This document shows, piece by piece, positions 24,340-33,414 of a stretch of 64,000 bases of DNA; the first letter of the stretch is position 1, and each line of letters opens with the position of its first letter. The notes beneath the pieces were generated by a model. That model was not told the DNA's origin. It searched no databases and worked only from the letters and a program-made list of their open reading frames with translations. Origin of the DNA: Phenylobacterium immobile (ATCC 35973). GTDB taxonomy: Bacteria; Pseudomonadota; Alphaproteobacteria; Caulobacterales; Caulobacteraceae. A program made the translations under genes and the position numbers. The stretch lies in NCBI RefSeq assembly GCF_001375595.1, contig NZ_CVJQ01000001.1, forward strand, positions 2,197,001-2,261,000. The letters run 5' to 3'.

Positions 24340-26463
24340 TTAGAGGTTCGCCGGAAAGGTCAGGACGGCGCGCAGGCCGGGCTCATTGTCGATGTAGGTC
24401 AGTTCGCCCTGCAACTGACCGACCATGGCGGTCATCATGCGCGTGCCAAACCCCTTGCCCGGCGAATGATTGCCCTTGCCAGAGTCGGCGACGACCACCC
24501 GCAGGGTCGGGCCGGCCGCCTCCAGGCTTATGCAGATCGGGCCCGGCCGGCCGCCGTAGGCGTATTTGTTGGCGTTGATCACCAGTTCGGTCAGCACGAG
24601 CCCCACCGTCACAGCCCGATCGGTGCTCAGCATAACCGGCGCCAGGTCCAGGGCGATATGGTCGGACCACTCTTCGCCGATGGAGTTCTTCAGCTCGCCG
24701 GTCAGCTCCTCGATATAACGCGCCAGGTCGACGATCTCGATCTGGTCGCTGCGGTAAAGGCGCCGGTGCACCAGGGCCACGGCGTTCAATCGCTGCTGTG
24801 CGTCATGGAGCTGGGCCTGGACCTCCAGGTTTTCGGTGGCCCGTGACTGCAAGCCTAAGAAGCTCGACACCAGCTGCAGGCTGTTCTGCACTCGGTGGTT
24901 CACCTCGCGCAGAAGGAACTCCTTCTGTTCGATAAGCCCGTCCTTGGCGGCGACCGCGTCGCGCAGGGTCTTGTTGAGGTCCAGTAGTTGCTGGCGATGG
25001 CGAAGTTCGGTCAGGCCCTGGCGGAGGCGCGACGCCGCCTCGATCTCGGGCAGGCTCCAGCGCCGCGCGCGCCCCCGCACGGTTTCACCCCAGGCCTCGA
25101 AAGAGGCGCGCGGACTGAGCGATTCGCCGGGCTTGAGCGTCAAATCCTTATGGGGGTTGCCGGCCCATTCGATGACCTGGACCTGCTCGGCGCGAAACCA
25201 CATCAGCACGAAGGGTTCGTCCGCCGAGACCACCACGGCGAGCAGGCCGCTGGCGATCTCGCGAAAGTCCGCCATCCAGCCGATGGTCGTGGCCAAGGCG
25301 TCGGTAGCGAAAGGCTCATGCGGATGATGCGCGAGCATCCAATCGGCCAACCGCCGCACCGCCATCTCGCCCGGCGTGGCGCCGCTCATGAGCACCTCGC
25401 CAGCGCGGACCGAGGCCGCGCCGTCGCTGCGCAAGACTCTGGCCAGTTCATCGATGTTCGTCGCCAGACCCTGGTCCAGGGTCGGCCCACCAGCCAGGTC
25501 ATCAATAAATCGGTCTTCCTGGCTCCGCAGCCTTATCCGCTCGCGGTAAAGTGCGGCCTCCTCCTTCGCCCGGACCTGGCGCGCCAAGCCGCCAGCCAAG
25601 GCCGCGCAGGCGGCGCGGACATCGTAGGCGAGCCCTTTCGGCGTGCGGTGATGGCAGGCCACCAGACCCCAAAGGACGCCGTCCTTCACGATCGACACCG
25701 AGGCGGAGGCCGCCACCCCCATGTTTCGCATATACTGCATGTGGATGGGCGAGACGCTGCGCAGGACCGCGTCGCTCATGTCCAGAGGCTCCGGCCCAGC
25801 CCATGCCGGACGAAGCGGCTGCGGGTCGTAGGTCACGTCCGGGATCACGCGCACCAGGTTGCGCACATAGAGCGCGCGAGCCTGGCGGGGGATATCTGTT
25901 CCCGGGAAGTGATGACGCATGAAACTCGGCAGTTCATCCACCTTGTCCTCCGCCACGACAGCGCCGGCCGATTCCTCAATGAATTGGTAGATCATCACCC
26001 GGTCGAAGCCGGTCAGGTCGCGAAACGCCCTAGCCGCCTGTTGGCAGAGCGCCTCCAGGGTGGCCGCGCGCTCAAAACTCGCCGCGGCTGCGCTCAAGCG
26101 CGCCAAGATCATGGCGGCCGGCGCATTGGCCTCGTTCGCCGGCTCCAGCTCGACGATCAGATGAGCGCCGCTCAGGTGCGCGCTGACATCGAACAGCTCA
26201 CGGCAGCGCTCCAGACGGCCGACATAGCCTGAGCGCGCCTCCGCGGCGACGACCGCGGCGCCGGCCAGATTTCCCCCAATCAGGCTGTTGAGCGCGGCGC
26301 CGCACCAATCACTTTCGCCTAGTCGGCCTTCGATCTCACCTGCGCCATGGACGACAACGAGATCGCTGCGGCGCGCAACCAGCATGACGCCGTGCGGCTG
26401 GATCGACCCCGGGACATGGATCGGCTCACGGTCGCAGGCCGTCAGGTCAGGATTCTCACTCAA
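24340..26463 (-). CDS. bphP: Bacteriophytochrome histidine kinase
   Basis: 707 residues from TTG 26463, which overlaps the heme-oxygenase stop (TTGA) and gives the usual short N-terminus; ATG 26502 would add 13 residues read from inside that gene. Biliverdin-binding Cys10 sits in DLTACDREPIHVPGSIQPHG, followed by PAS, GAF (HHFPGTDIPRQARALYVRNL; SVSPIHMQYMRNMGVAASAS with the chromophore His) and PHY domains. The C-terminus is a HisKA_2/HWE-type kinase with phospho-His near 523 (LLREVNHRVQNSLQLVSSFL). It is a red/far-red light sensor with no response regulator attached or adjacent. Co-operonic with the chromophore-making heme oxygenase. Confidence 0.9.
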   Translation of the reverse strand: MSENPDLTACDREPIHVPGSIQPHGVMLVARRSDLVVVHGAGEIEGRLGESDWCGAALNSLIGGNLAGAAVVAAEARSGYVGRLERCRELFDVSAHLSGAHLIVELEPANEANAPAAMILARLSAAAASFERAATLEALCQQAARAFRDLTGFDRVMIYQFIEESAGAVVAEDKVDELPSFMRHHFPGTDIPRQARALYVRNLVRVIPDVTYDPQPLRPAWAGPEPLDMSDAVLRSVSPIHMQYMRNMGVAASASVSIVKDGVLWGLVACHHRTPKGLAYDVRAACAALAGGLARQVRAKEEAALYRERIRLRSQEDRFIDDLAGGPTLDQGLATNIDELARVLRSDGAASVRAGEVLMSGATPGEMAVRRLADWMLAHHPHEPFATDALATTIGWMADFREIASGLLAVVVSADEPFVLMWFRAEQVQVIEWAGNPHKDLTLKPGESLSPRASFEAWGETVRGRARRWSLPEIEAASRLRQGLTELRHRQQLLDLNKTLRDAVAAKDGLIEQKEFLLREVNHRVQNSLQLVSSFLGLQSRATENLEVQAQLHDAQQRLNAVALVHRRLYRSDQIEIVDLARYIEELTGELKNSIGEEWSDHIALDLAPVMLSTDRAVTVGLVLTELVINANKYAYGGRPGPICISLEAAGPTLRVVVADSGKGNHSPGKGFGTRMMTAMVGQLQGELTYIDNEPGLRAVLTFPANL

Positions 26464-27020
26464 ACCGGCGCGCTTTCGCGGCACAGCCAGGTTTCCGCAC
26501 ACTGGAATCCCAGTCGGGCGCCATCGACGACGCTAGGCGACTGATCAGCCGGTGCGGCGTCGAGGACGGCCATGAATGTCCGCCAACGGGCGCCAGTCTG
26601 GTCGCCGTAGGGGTGCAGGAAGCTCAGGCCATCAAGGCGTTCACCGCGAGCCTTCAACTGCTTTTCGATCACCGCGCCGCCCAGGGTCGAGCCTTCGAGC
26701 ACATAGAACAGACCCAGGGCTTCGGCCGGTCCCTTCAGGGAAGGCCAGGGATGGCGGCGCAGAGCAGTCGGGTCGCCGCCGAGGGAACGAACATCGCGCT
26801 CCAGATGCGGCGTGCGCCTGCGTACAGCGAAGTCCAGGCCCGGCCATTGGGAAAGATGCGGATGCAAGGCGTCTTCGAGGCCGGCGTGCAGGCCGAAAAA
26901 TCGACCAACCACCTCGCGTCGGCCAGCGGGGGTCCTAATCCGTTCGAACAGGTCGAGCGCCTGCTCCAGAGATTGGTGCGCGTCGGCCGTGCCCGCGCGG
27001 AGCTCGGCGATCAGGGTCAT
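26460..27020 (-). CDS. bphO: Biliverdin-producing heme oxygenase
   Basis: 186 residues from ATG 27020 with AAGGA upstream; the long frame to 27284 is an upstream extension. Heme oxygenase features: proximal His in LRAGTADAHQSLEQALDLFE, and the distal helix Gly-rich turn in GLFYVLEGSTLGGAVIEKQL. It opens heme to biliverdin IXalpha, the chromophore of the phytochrome encoded next. The 4-nt overlap (TTGA) with bphP indicates coupled translation. Confidence 0.9.
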   Translation of the reverse strand: MTLIAELRAGTADAHQSLEQALDLFERIRTPAGRREVVGRFFGLHAGLEDALHPHLSQWPGLDFAVRRRTPHLERDVRSLGGDPTALRRHPWPSLKGPAEALGLFYVLEGSTLGGAVIEKQLKARGERLDGLSFLHPYGDQTGARWRTFMAVLDAAPADQSPSVVDGARLGFQCAETWLCRESAPV

Positions 27021-27160
27021 CAACGGTCCTTGGTGAACCGTCAGGTTACAAACGAAATGCGGCCCTCGTCTGTCGATTCCCGACCGAATCGCAAGAGTTT
27101 GATCAGGCGTCGCGGTCTTCGACAAACGCACGCAACCGTCCCAACGCCGCGTCCCGCTGG

Positions 27161-27712
27161 GCGGCGATCCGGTCCAGGTGATCACGCGCCTCATCGACCG
27201 CCCCCGCCCGGAACACCAAGTGGCGCTGCTGCAGGCGCTGGCCGACACCACCGCCGTGGCGCTCGAGAACCTGCAGGCCTCCACAATCGCCGCGGCTTCA
27301 TCGACGTCTGGCCAGCCTTGAACAGAGCCAAGGCCGCGCGCTCCTCGCCTACTTCGATCTCGACGGCTTGAAACAGGCCAATGACGGACTTGGCCACAAC
27401 GTGGGCGAGCGCCTGATCGCCGACTTCGCCGGTGTGCTGCGCGAGGCCTTCCGCGACGGCGACATCCTGGGCCGGATCGGCGGCGATGAATTCTGCGCGT
27501 TGGCCCTCGATCGCGATGATGTGGCGCCGCTGGCCACCCGGCTCGATGCGGCCCTGGCGACGGTCAACGCCCGGGCGGGCGTGGCCTTCCCATTATCCGC
27601 CAGCCCAGGCTGGGCCGTCGCCGGCGCAGGCAAACTCGATGATCTCGACCACCTGCTCGGCATCGCCGACGCCCGGATGTACGAGGCCAAGCGTTCGCGT
27701 CGGCCAGCCTGA
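27161..27712 (+). pseudogene. GAF-GGDEF diguanylate cyclase, degenerate
   Basis: Pieces of one protein are spread over shifted frames: a GAF-domain end (EHQVALLQALADTTAVALEN), then, with about 20 residues missing, NRRGFIDVWPALNRAKA in a second frame, then after a shift near 27335 ALLAYFDLDGLKQANDGLGH, the active-site loop GRIGGDEFCAL and a normal C-terminus (DARMYEAKRSRR). The GGDEF half is well preserved, but at least two lesions interrupt it. A start could exist at TTG 27368 for the last 114 residues only, which would lack the first part of the GGDEF fold. Confidence 0.75.
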
Positions 27713-27717
27713 ACGCG

Positions 27718-28584
27718 TCAGACCGGCTGGGGGGCGACCCGTCGCCGGGCGCGGGCCTCCGCTCCATTTTGCAAGGCCCAGCGCAGGACGCCGCCGACAC
27801 TCGCAACGCCTAGCATTGTTCCCGGCGTTCTTGGCCCGGTGAAGCCGTGCATCGCCCGGGCCCAGGCCGGCAGCAGGTCCTTCGAGGCCTGAAAGAAAAG
27901 CTGCGCGAAGGGCGCGAACCGCGCATCCATCTTGGGTGGTTCCAGGATCGCCTGTGCGGCCTCACGGGTGAGGGCGTCGGCCTTTAGCCCTGGCCTGCAC
28001 CGGGCCAGATACCGCTCAACCTCATCGCGCGTGACCGGCACGTCCTCAGCCCCGAGCCCGCGCGCGATCTCCGCGACCTCCCAGAAATAGCGATCCTGAT
28101 CGGCGACGCTCATCCAGGGCTCGCGATAGCGGATCCAAGCGGCCAGGAAATGTCGCGTCTCGCACACATGGATCCAGGTCAGCAGTTCGGGATCGCTGGC
28201 GGCATAGGTCTCGCCGCTCTCGGTCACGCCGCGGACCCGCTCGTGGATGGTCCGCACCTCGGTGATCGCCGCCTGCGCCTGCTCGGTGGACCCGTAGGTC
28301 GTGATCGCGATGAATCGCGCTGTGCGCTTAAGCCGGCCGCCCATATCCTGGCGGAACGTCGAATGCGCCCAGACGCCGGCGAGCGCGCGGCGATTGAGCA
28401 TCTGCATGAGCAACGCCGCCACACCGCCGATCATCATGGTCGTGAAATCGCCGTGCACCCGCCAGCAGACCGAGTCCGGTCCAAACAGTCCAGCGTCGCC
28501 GTGATCTAAAGGACTCTCCGCGCTTTCGCTGGTGGATCCGACCAGGCCTCGGATTTGGCGGGCTATGGCGTTGCGTAGGGGCAT
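27718..28584 (-). CDS. Oxygenase MpaB-family (DUF2236) protein
   Basis: 288 residues. DUF2236 features: VCWRVHGDFTTMMIGGVAAL at the N-terminus, LLTWIHVCETRHFLAAWIRY (heme-ligand region) and the MDARFAPFAQLFFQASKDLL segment. The family includes MpaB' and latex-clearing-protein-like heme oxygenases; the bacterial substrates are mostly unknown. Adjacent and convergent to the degenerate GGDEF gene; divergent from the Gre-like gene, with which it shares an ~80-bp upstream region. Confidence 0.86.
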   Translation of the reverse strand: MPLRNAIARQIRGLVGSTSESAESPLDHGDAGLFGPDSVCWRVHGDFTTMMIGGVAALLMQMLNRRALAGVWAHSTFRQDMGGRLKRTARFIAITTYGSTEQAQAAITEVRTIHERVRGVTESGETYAASDPELLTWIHVCETRHFLAAWIRYREPWMSVADQDRYFWEVAEIARGLGAEDVPVTRDEVERYLARCRPGLKADALTREAAQAILEPPKMDARFAPFAQLFFQASKDLLPAWARAMHGFTGPRTPGTMLGVASVGGVLRWALQNGAEARARRRVAPQPV

Positions 28585-28666
28585 AGGCCACAGACTGTCG
28601 CACGATTGCGGCGAGGGATAGATTGTCCGCCCCGATCGTTACGCCAATCTGTCCGTCAGGAATGTC

Positions 28667-29146
28667 ATGGCTGTCGCCTTCACCCGCGAGGAAGATTACG
28701 AGGCCCGCGCCGCCGATCTGCCGGACCGGCCGATCTCGGCACACGCCAACCTCGTCACCGCCTCTGGCCTCGCCGCTATCGAGCAGGCGCTGGCTGACGC
28801 GCGCGCCGCCTATGCTGGCGCCCAGGCCGAAGGCGGCGTCGCCGCGGACCGTACCGCCATGGCCAGAGCCACCCGCGACCTGCGCTACTGGTCCAGCCGG
28901 CGCGCGAGCGCCCAGCTGACAGAGCCTCAACCCGCCGCGGGACGCGTGCAGTTTGGCGACACCGTCACGTTCGCGCGCGAGGACGGTCGCACCCAGACCT
29001 TCCGCATCGTCGGTGAGGACGAGGCCGATCCCGTCGAAGGCCGCGTCTCCTATGTGTCGCCCTTGGCCCGCGCTCTGCTGGGGAAGTCCGAAGGCGACGA
29101 GGCGATGGTCAATGGCGCGGGCGTCGAGATCATCGCCGTCGCTTGA
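28667..29146 (+). CDS. GreA/GreB-family elongation-factor-like protein
   Basis: 159 residues: a 20-residue head, a short helical coiled coil (about 30-90) and a C-terminal FKBP-like Gre domain (VQFGDTVTFAREDGRTQTFR; GRVSYVSPLARALLGKSEGD; MVNGAGVEIIAVA). The coil is shorter than in GreA, and its tip (GGVAADRTAM) does not show the acidic pair used for RNA cleavage in GreA, so it may act like Rnk or as a Gre competitor rather than as a cleavage factor. Binding to RNA polymerase is inferred from the fold. Confidence 0.82.
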   Translation: MAVAFTREEDYEARAADLPDRPISAHANLVTASGLAAIEQALADARAAYAGAQAEGGVAADRTAMARATRDLRYWSSRRASAQLTEPQPAAGRVQFGDTVTFAREDGRTQTFRIVGEDEADPVEGRVSYVSPLARALLGKSEGDEAMVNGAGVEIIAVA

Positions 29147-29238
29147 GGCGCCGAGCCGAATTCCGGCCTCGGGCTGCAAATGACGGGCGCGCCACACCTG
29201 CCGCTCACCTAGGCTCTTGTGAAACCAGGAGACCGCCC

Positions 29239-29664
29239 ATGAAGTCCTTCGTGCTCGCCGCTGCGCTCTTTGTCGCGCCGCTCGCCGCCCAGGCCATGGA
29301 GGTCCGCGCCGTGCCGGCGCCGCCGCGTCCCGACGGCGCGCAGCCGGCCTTCTCAGGCTCGGTCTGGGCGGGCGACACCCTCTACGTCTCAGGCGTGATC
29401 GACGCCATGCCAGACGCCACGGGCGAGGTCGCCGCCAAGGCCGCGATGGACGCCTTCAAACGCTCTGTCGAGAGCGCCGGCGCGACCATGGATGATGTCG
29501 TCTGGGTCCAGGTGTTCTGCACGGACCTGGCGCTCTACGCGGGCTTCAACACCCTCTACACCGGCTATTTCAAGGGCCCCCTTCCCGCCCGCGCTTTCGT
29601 TGGCACGAACAAGCTGCTCAACGGTTCGCGCTTCGAGATCATGGGCGTCGCCGTCAAACGCTGA
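29239..29664 (+). CDS. RidA-like protein with signal peptide
   Basis: 141 residues from ATG 29239 with AGGAGA upstream. A Sec signal peptide (FVLAAALFVAPLAAQA) precedes a complete YjgF/RidA domain (AFSGSVWAGDTLYVSGVIDA; GATMDDVVWVQVFCTDLALY; YFKGPLPARAFVGTNKLLNG). Typical RidA removes reactive enamines in the cytoplasm; this exported version must have another role or substrate. The catalytic Arg position appears as ARAFVGT, whereas active deaminases have RxxV/RAAVxV. Confidence 0.85.
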   Translation: MKSFVLAAALFVAPLAAQAMEVRAVPAPPRPDGAQPAFSGSVWAGDTLYVSGVIDAMPDATGEVAAKAAMDAFKRSVESAGATMDDVVWVQVFCTDLALYAGFNTLYTGYFKGPLPARAFVGTNKLLNGSRFEIMGVAVKR

Positions 29665-29707
29665 GCGGCCTTGACTCCGGAGGCTCCGGGCCTCCAAACC
29701 GCCGGCT

Positions 29708-31012
29708 ATGATCAGCCGATACGCCCGCAAGGAAGCCGCCGAGATCTGGAGCGCCCAGACGCGCTTCAAGATCATGTTCGAGATCGAGGCCCACGCGGCC
29801 GACGCGATGGCCAAGCTGGGCGTGATCCCTGCCGAAGCCGCCCGCGTGATCTGGGAGAAGGGTCGCGACGCGATCTGGGATATCGACCGCATCGACGAGA
29901 TCGAGCGCGAGACCAAGCACGACGTCATCGCCTTCCTGACCCACGTCACCGAGATCGTCGGCCCCGAGGCGCGGTTCCTGCACCAAGGCATGACGTCCTC
30001 GGACGTCATCGACACCGCCTTCGCGGTCCAGCTGAGCCGGGCTGCCGACCTGTTGATGGATGACGTCGATCTGCTGCTGGCGGCGCTGAAGAAGCGCGCC
30101 TTCGAGCACAAGCTGACGGCCACCGTCGGTCGCAGCCACGGCATCCACGCCGAGCCCACGACCTTCGGCCTGAAGCTCGCCGGTCACTACGCCGAGTTCG
30201 TCCGCGCCAAGGAGCGCCTGGCGATGGCGAAATTCGAGGTCTCCACCTGCGCGATCTCCGGCGCGGTCGGCACCTTCGCCAACGTCGCGCCTGAAGTCGA
30301 AGCCTATGTGGCCGAACAGATGGGCCTGGCCGTCGAACCCGTCTCGACCCAGGTGATCCCGCGCGACCGGCACGCGGCCTACTTCGCGGCGTTGGGCGTC
30401 GTCGCCTCCTCCATGGAACGGCTGGCCGTCGAGATCCGCCACCTGCAACGCACCGAAGTGCTGGAGGCTGAGGAGTTCTTCGACAAGGGCCAGAAGGGCT
30501 CGTCGGCCATGCCGCACAAGCGCAACCCGATCCTTACCGAGAACCTGACTGGCCTGGCCCGCCTGGTCCGCTCGGCGGTGGTTCCGGCGCTGGAGAACGT
30601 CGCGCTGTGGCATGAACGCGACATCAGCCACTCGTCCGTCGAGCGTGGCATCGGGCCGGACGCCACGGTCCACCTCGACTTCGCGCTGCGCCGCATGGCC
30701 AATGTCGTCGACCGCCTGCTAGTCTATCCCGAGAACATGCAGAAGAACCTGGACCGCCTGGGTGGCCTGGTTCACTCCCAGCGCGTACTCCTGGGCCTGA
30801 CCCAGAAAGGCGTCAGCCGCGAGGCGGCCTATGCCGCAGTTCAGCGCAACGCCATGCGCGTCTGGCGCGGCGAGGGCAATTTCTTGGACTTCCTGGTGGC
30901 CGACCCCGAGGTGACCCTGACCGAGGCGGAACTGGCCGAGCTCTTCGACCTCGGCTACCACTTCAAGAACGTCGATGCCGTCTTCGCCCGGGTGTTCGGC
31001 GAGCAGCCTTAA
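29708..31012 (+). CDS. purB: Adenylosuccinate lyase
   Basis: 434 residues, normal length. It splits succinylo-AICAR and adenylosuccinate in purine synthesis. Visible signatures: RYARKEAAEIWSAQTRFKIM, TSSDVIDTAFAVQLSRAAD, VGRSHGIHAEPTTFGLKLAG, and the fumarase/ASL signature with the catalytic Ser loop GSSAMPHKRNPILTENL. It is a homotetrameric cytoplasmic enzyme. The stop overlaps that of the opposing EAL gene by 4 nt (TTAA). purC-purS-purQ-purL follow 2.6 kb downstream. Confidence 0.96.
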   Translation: MISRYARKEAAEIWSAQTRFKIMFEIEAHAADAMAKLGVIPAEAARVIWEKGRDAIWDIDRIDEIERETKHDVIAFLTHVTEIVGPEARFLHQGMTSSDVIDTAFAVQLSRAADLLMDDVDLLLAALKKRAFEHKLTATVGRSHGIHAEPTTFGLKLAGHYAEFVRAKERLAMAKFEVSTCAISGAVGTFANVAPEVEAYVAEQMGLAVEPVSTQVIPRDRHAAYFAALGVVASSMERLAVEIRHLQRTEVLEAEEFFDKGQKGSSAMPHKRNPILTENLTGLARLVRSAVVPALENVALWHERDISHSSVERGIGPDATVHLDFALRRMANVVDRLLVYPENMQKNLDRLGGLVHSQRVLLGLTQKGVSREAAYAAVQRNAMRVWRGEGNFLDFLVADPEVTLTEAELAELFDLGYHFKNVDAVFARVFGEQP

Positions 31013-32570
31013 AGGACGCGCTCACTCCGGAGGCGCTGCAGAAGCGCCTCCAATGGCATCGGCCGGCCGAAAAAGTAGCCCTGGGCGTATCCGACCCCCA
31101 AGCTCTTCAGGATCTCGCCCTGCTGTTGGGTCTCGACCCCCTCGCCTATGATCTCAAGGTTGAGGTCTTTGGCCATCTCAATGATGCGGACGGCCACCTG
31201 GCTCGTTGCGGACTCCGTACCCAAGGCCTGCACGAAGAGCTTGTCGATCTTCACGAAGTCGATCTCCAGCTGCGCGAGATAGGCCAAGCTGGAATAGCCG
31301 ATTCCGAAATCGTCGATCGCCAGCTGGACGCCCTCGGCCCGGAGCCGCTGCACGGTGTCGCGCGCGCGTTCCACATCCACCAACCTGCGCTCGGTCACCT
31401 CAAAGGTCAGGCTGGAGAAGGGCATGCCCGACCGCTGTGCGAGTTGGATCACGTCCTCAACGATCTCGGGGCGATGCAGGTCAGCGGCTGAGACGTTGAT
31501 CGCGAAGTGCATGTCCGGCGCGAGCCGGCGGATGCGCCGGGCGTCTTCGGCCACCAGATCGAACACCCTGGCGGTGATGAGCGAGATATCCCCGGATTCC
31601 TCCGCCGCCGGGATGAACTCATCGGGCCCGATGGCGACAGCCTTGCCGCGATCCCAGCGGAGCAGCGCTTCAACGCCCACGGTCCGTCCCGAGGTCAGCT
31701 CGATCAATGGCTGGTAGACGAGATGGAACTCGCCACGTTTGAGCGCCGCGCGGATCATCGCCGGCAGCGAGCCCATGCTCCGGAGCACGTGGACAAGAAG
31801 AGCGGAAAGTCCCAGGCCAATCAGCAGCGCGAGCGGCAGCAGCACCAAGGCCGCCCGTCCGATCCGGCTCGACATCTCGCCTGGCGGGAGGATCGCGATC
31901 GCCCCAGTGTCGTATCTCGGAGACCGGACAACCGCCACCGTCCGGCCACCGCTGCGGAAGACAGTCGAGCCGGTGAACTTGGTCTTGATCAGTTCGGGCG
32001 GCACTGCGCCCCGGTTGATAATCGGCGTCCGACGAGACCAGGAAAAGACCGCGACACCCAGGCCGGGCGCCTTATCCACAAAGCTGAGGGCGAGATCCTT
32101 ATGGATGATCCCCACTGCGGCCCCGGTCTGCACCGCCACGTAGGCGGTCTTCGGGTCAAGCAGCGTGACATTGGTCCGGTAGACCGAGCTGCGGCTCGAT
32201 CGGAAATCAAACTTGCCCATAGGGAACCGGCGATCGCCGCCGAAGGAAGAACAGCGAATCTCATCGCCCTCCACCCAGCCAACCCCCTGAAGCAGGGTGG
32301 AGTTCATGTCGATGGCGCGCATCAGGTCGAGGCCGTCGCGCGAACAGGCCTTCTGCAGTCCGAGGCCATTAATGGCGCGCGCCGCTGCGCCGAGCTGTTC
32401 GCCCGTCGCGTCGGCGCGAACCAGGGCGCTGTTGGCCAGCTCCTGGGCGAATCGCTTCTCGATCTCCAAGCCTGATGTTGGGCGAGAAGGATCGCCGCCA
32501 GGATCGGCAGGACGGTCGTCACGCAAACGCCGATCACAATGGTACGCGTCAGACGGCCAAAGATCGTCAT
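31009..32570 (-). pseudogene. CSS-motif EAL phosphodiesterase, frameshifted near its 5' end
   Basis: The start is ATG 32570 with a strong AAGGGGGG site; it encodes the N-terminal membrane helix (TRTIVIGVCVTTVLPILAAI, then LLAQHQA). Near 32465 the protein continues one frame away as GLEIEKRFAQELANSALVRA, then the periplasmic CSS domain (EIRCSSFG), a second helix (LVLLPLALLIGLGLSALLVH) and an EAL domain with all usual residues (VGVEALLRW, FAINVS, FEVTERR, IDDFGIGYSSLAYL, DFVKIDK, GEGVETQ). The downstream frame has no credible start. This is either a real inactivating or programmed shift, or a sequencing error. The EAL protein would degrade cyclic-di-GMP at the inner membrane. Confidence 0.75.
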
Positions 32571-32681
32571 TGGCGCCCCCCTTTTCCGCGATTTATAGCG
32601 CAGAACAGGACGCGCATCTAAGCACAGCTAATCTTCGGGCTGCGACAAGTTCGCCATATGGTTGAGCTTGGCGTCGTCGCC

Positions 32682-33077
32682 TCAGCTGACCCGTTTCCAG
32701 ACCTGCGACTTGCAGATGACGAGGCAACCGCGTGCGCGCAGCGTATCTGGATCAACCTGGGTGGCGGTGCCGCCGAGCGTCCAGCCCAAGTCCGGGATGA
32801 ACACGCGACCGCGGTACACGCCATTGCCCTGCATGCCGAAGTCGCGGAACAGCTGCGTGCCGACCAGATTGGGCGTGCCGCCTTCCTTGGAGTCCTGCTT
32901 GGCCTTTTCGCTGGCCCAGACGACCACGCCGCAGAGGCGATCTCCGCAGGGCTGGATATCGACGTGAACCGAGTTCTTCGGATTGCGCCAGACGCCGATC
33001 AGGCTCGGAGTGTGCTGCGCCTGGACGGCCGACGCCACAGAGAGCGTCGCCGCAAGGGCCAGAATCAAGGTGCGCAT
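32682..33077 (-). CDS. DUF2147 family exported protein
   Basis: 131 residues from ATG 33077 (the frame continues to 33116 without need). Signal peptide (LILALAATLSVASAVQAQ), then a DUF2147 beta-barrel-like domain (GVWRNPKNSVHVDIQPCGDR, LCGVVVWASEKAKQDSKEGG; RGRVFIPDLGWTLGGTATQV). Conserved Cys pairs are present (CGDRLCG and CLVICKS). Periplasmic or envelope-associated; role unknown. Confidence 0.85.
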   Translation of the reverse strand: MRTLILALAATLSVASAVQAQHTPSLIGVWRNPKNSVHVDIQPCGDRLCGVVVWASEKAKQDSKEGGTPNLVGTQLFRDFGMQGNGVYRGRVFIPDLGWTLGGTATQVDPDTLRARGCLVICKSQVWKRVS

Positions 33078-33090
33078 GACAAAGGGCCGG

Positions 33091-33414
33091 CTATTCGCCG
33101 GCGCGAACGCTCTCACGGGCCTGAGCCAGAAGCTCAGCCATCTTCATGCGGACTTCGCCTTCGGTGACGGCGACACCGGAACCCTTCAGGTCTTCGAAGA
33201 CCTTGCGGAAGACATCTTCTTCGCCCGGCAGTTCCAGGTCCGACTTCACCACCGCCTTGGCGTAGTCGTCGGAGTGGGGCGGTTGCAGGCCCATCAGGGC
33301 GCCGGCCCAGTGACCCAGCGCCCGGTTACGGCGCGCGGCTGCCTTGAATTCCTGTTCCTGATCGAGGGCGAATTTCTTCTCGAAGCCGCGCTCTCGATCG
33401 TCATAGGTCGTCAT
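33091..33414 (-). CDS. DUF1476 protein, ATPase inhibitor subunit zeta
   Basis: 107 residues from ATG 33414; the same frame is open far upstream only as antisense of purC. All-helical DUF1476 sequence (DRERGFEKKFALDQEQEFKA; ARRNRALGHWAGALMGL). In Paracoccus the zeta subunit blocks ATP hydrolysis by the F1F0-ATPase; the family is restricted mainly to alphaproteobacteria. Divergent from purC across a 252-bp region in which I see no other gene. Confidence 0.88.
   Translation of the reverse strand: MTTYDDRERGFEKKFALDQEQEFKAAARRNRALGHWAGALMGLQPPHSDDYAKAVVKSDLELPGEEDVFRKVFEDLKGSGVAVTEGEVRMKMAELLAQARESVRAGE

Noticed and set aside
24988..26232. A 414-residue plus-strand frame inside the phytochrome gene
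   Set aside because: Antisense shadow produced by high GC at third positions.
27018..27045. TGTAAC upstream of the heme oxygenase as a third SigF-type promoter
   Set aside because: The next CGTT is 19 nt away rather than CGTA at 17, and the transcript would begin at or after the start codon.
27112..27197. A short helical-looking minus-strand frame between bphO and the GGDEF remnant
   Set aside because: It overlaps the GAF remnant on the other strand, has no start, and could equally be a shadow.
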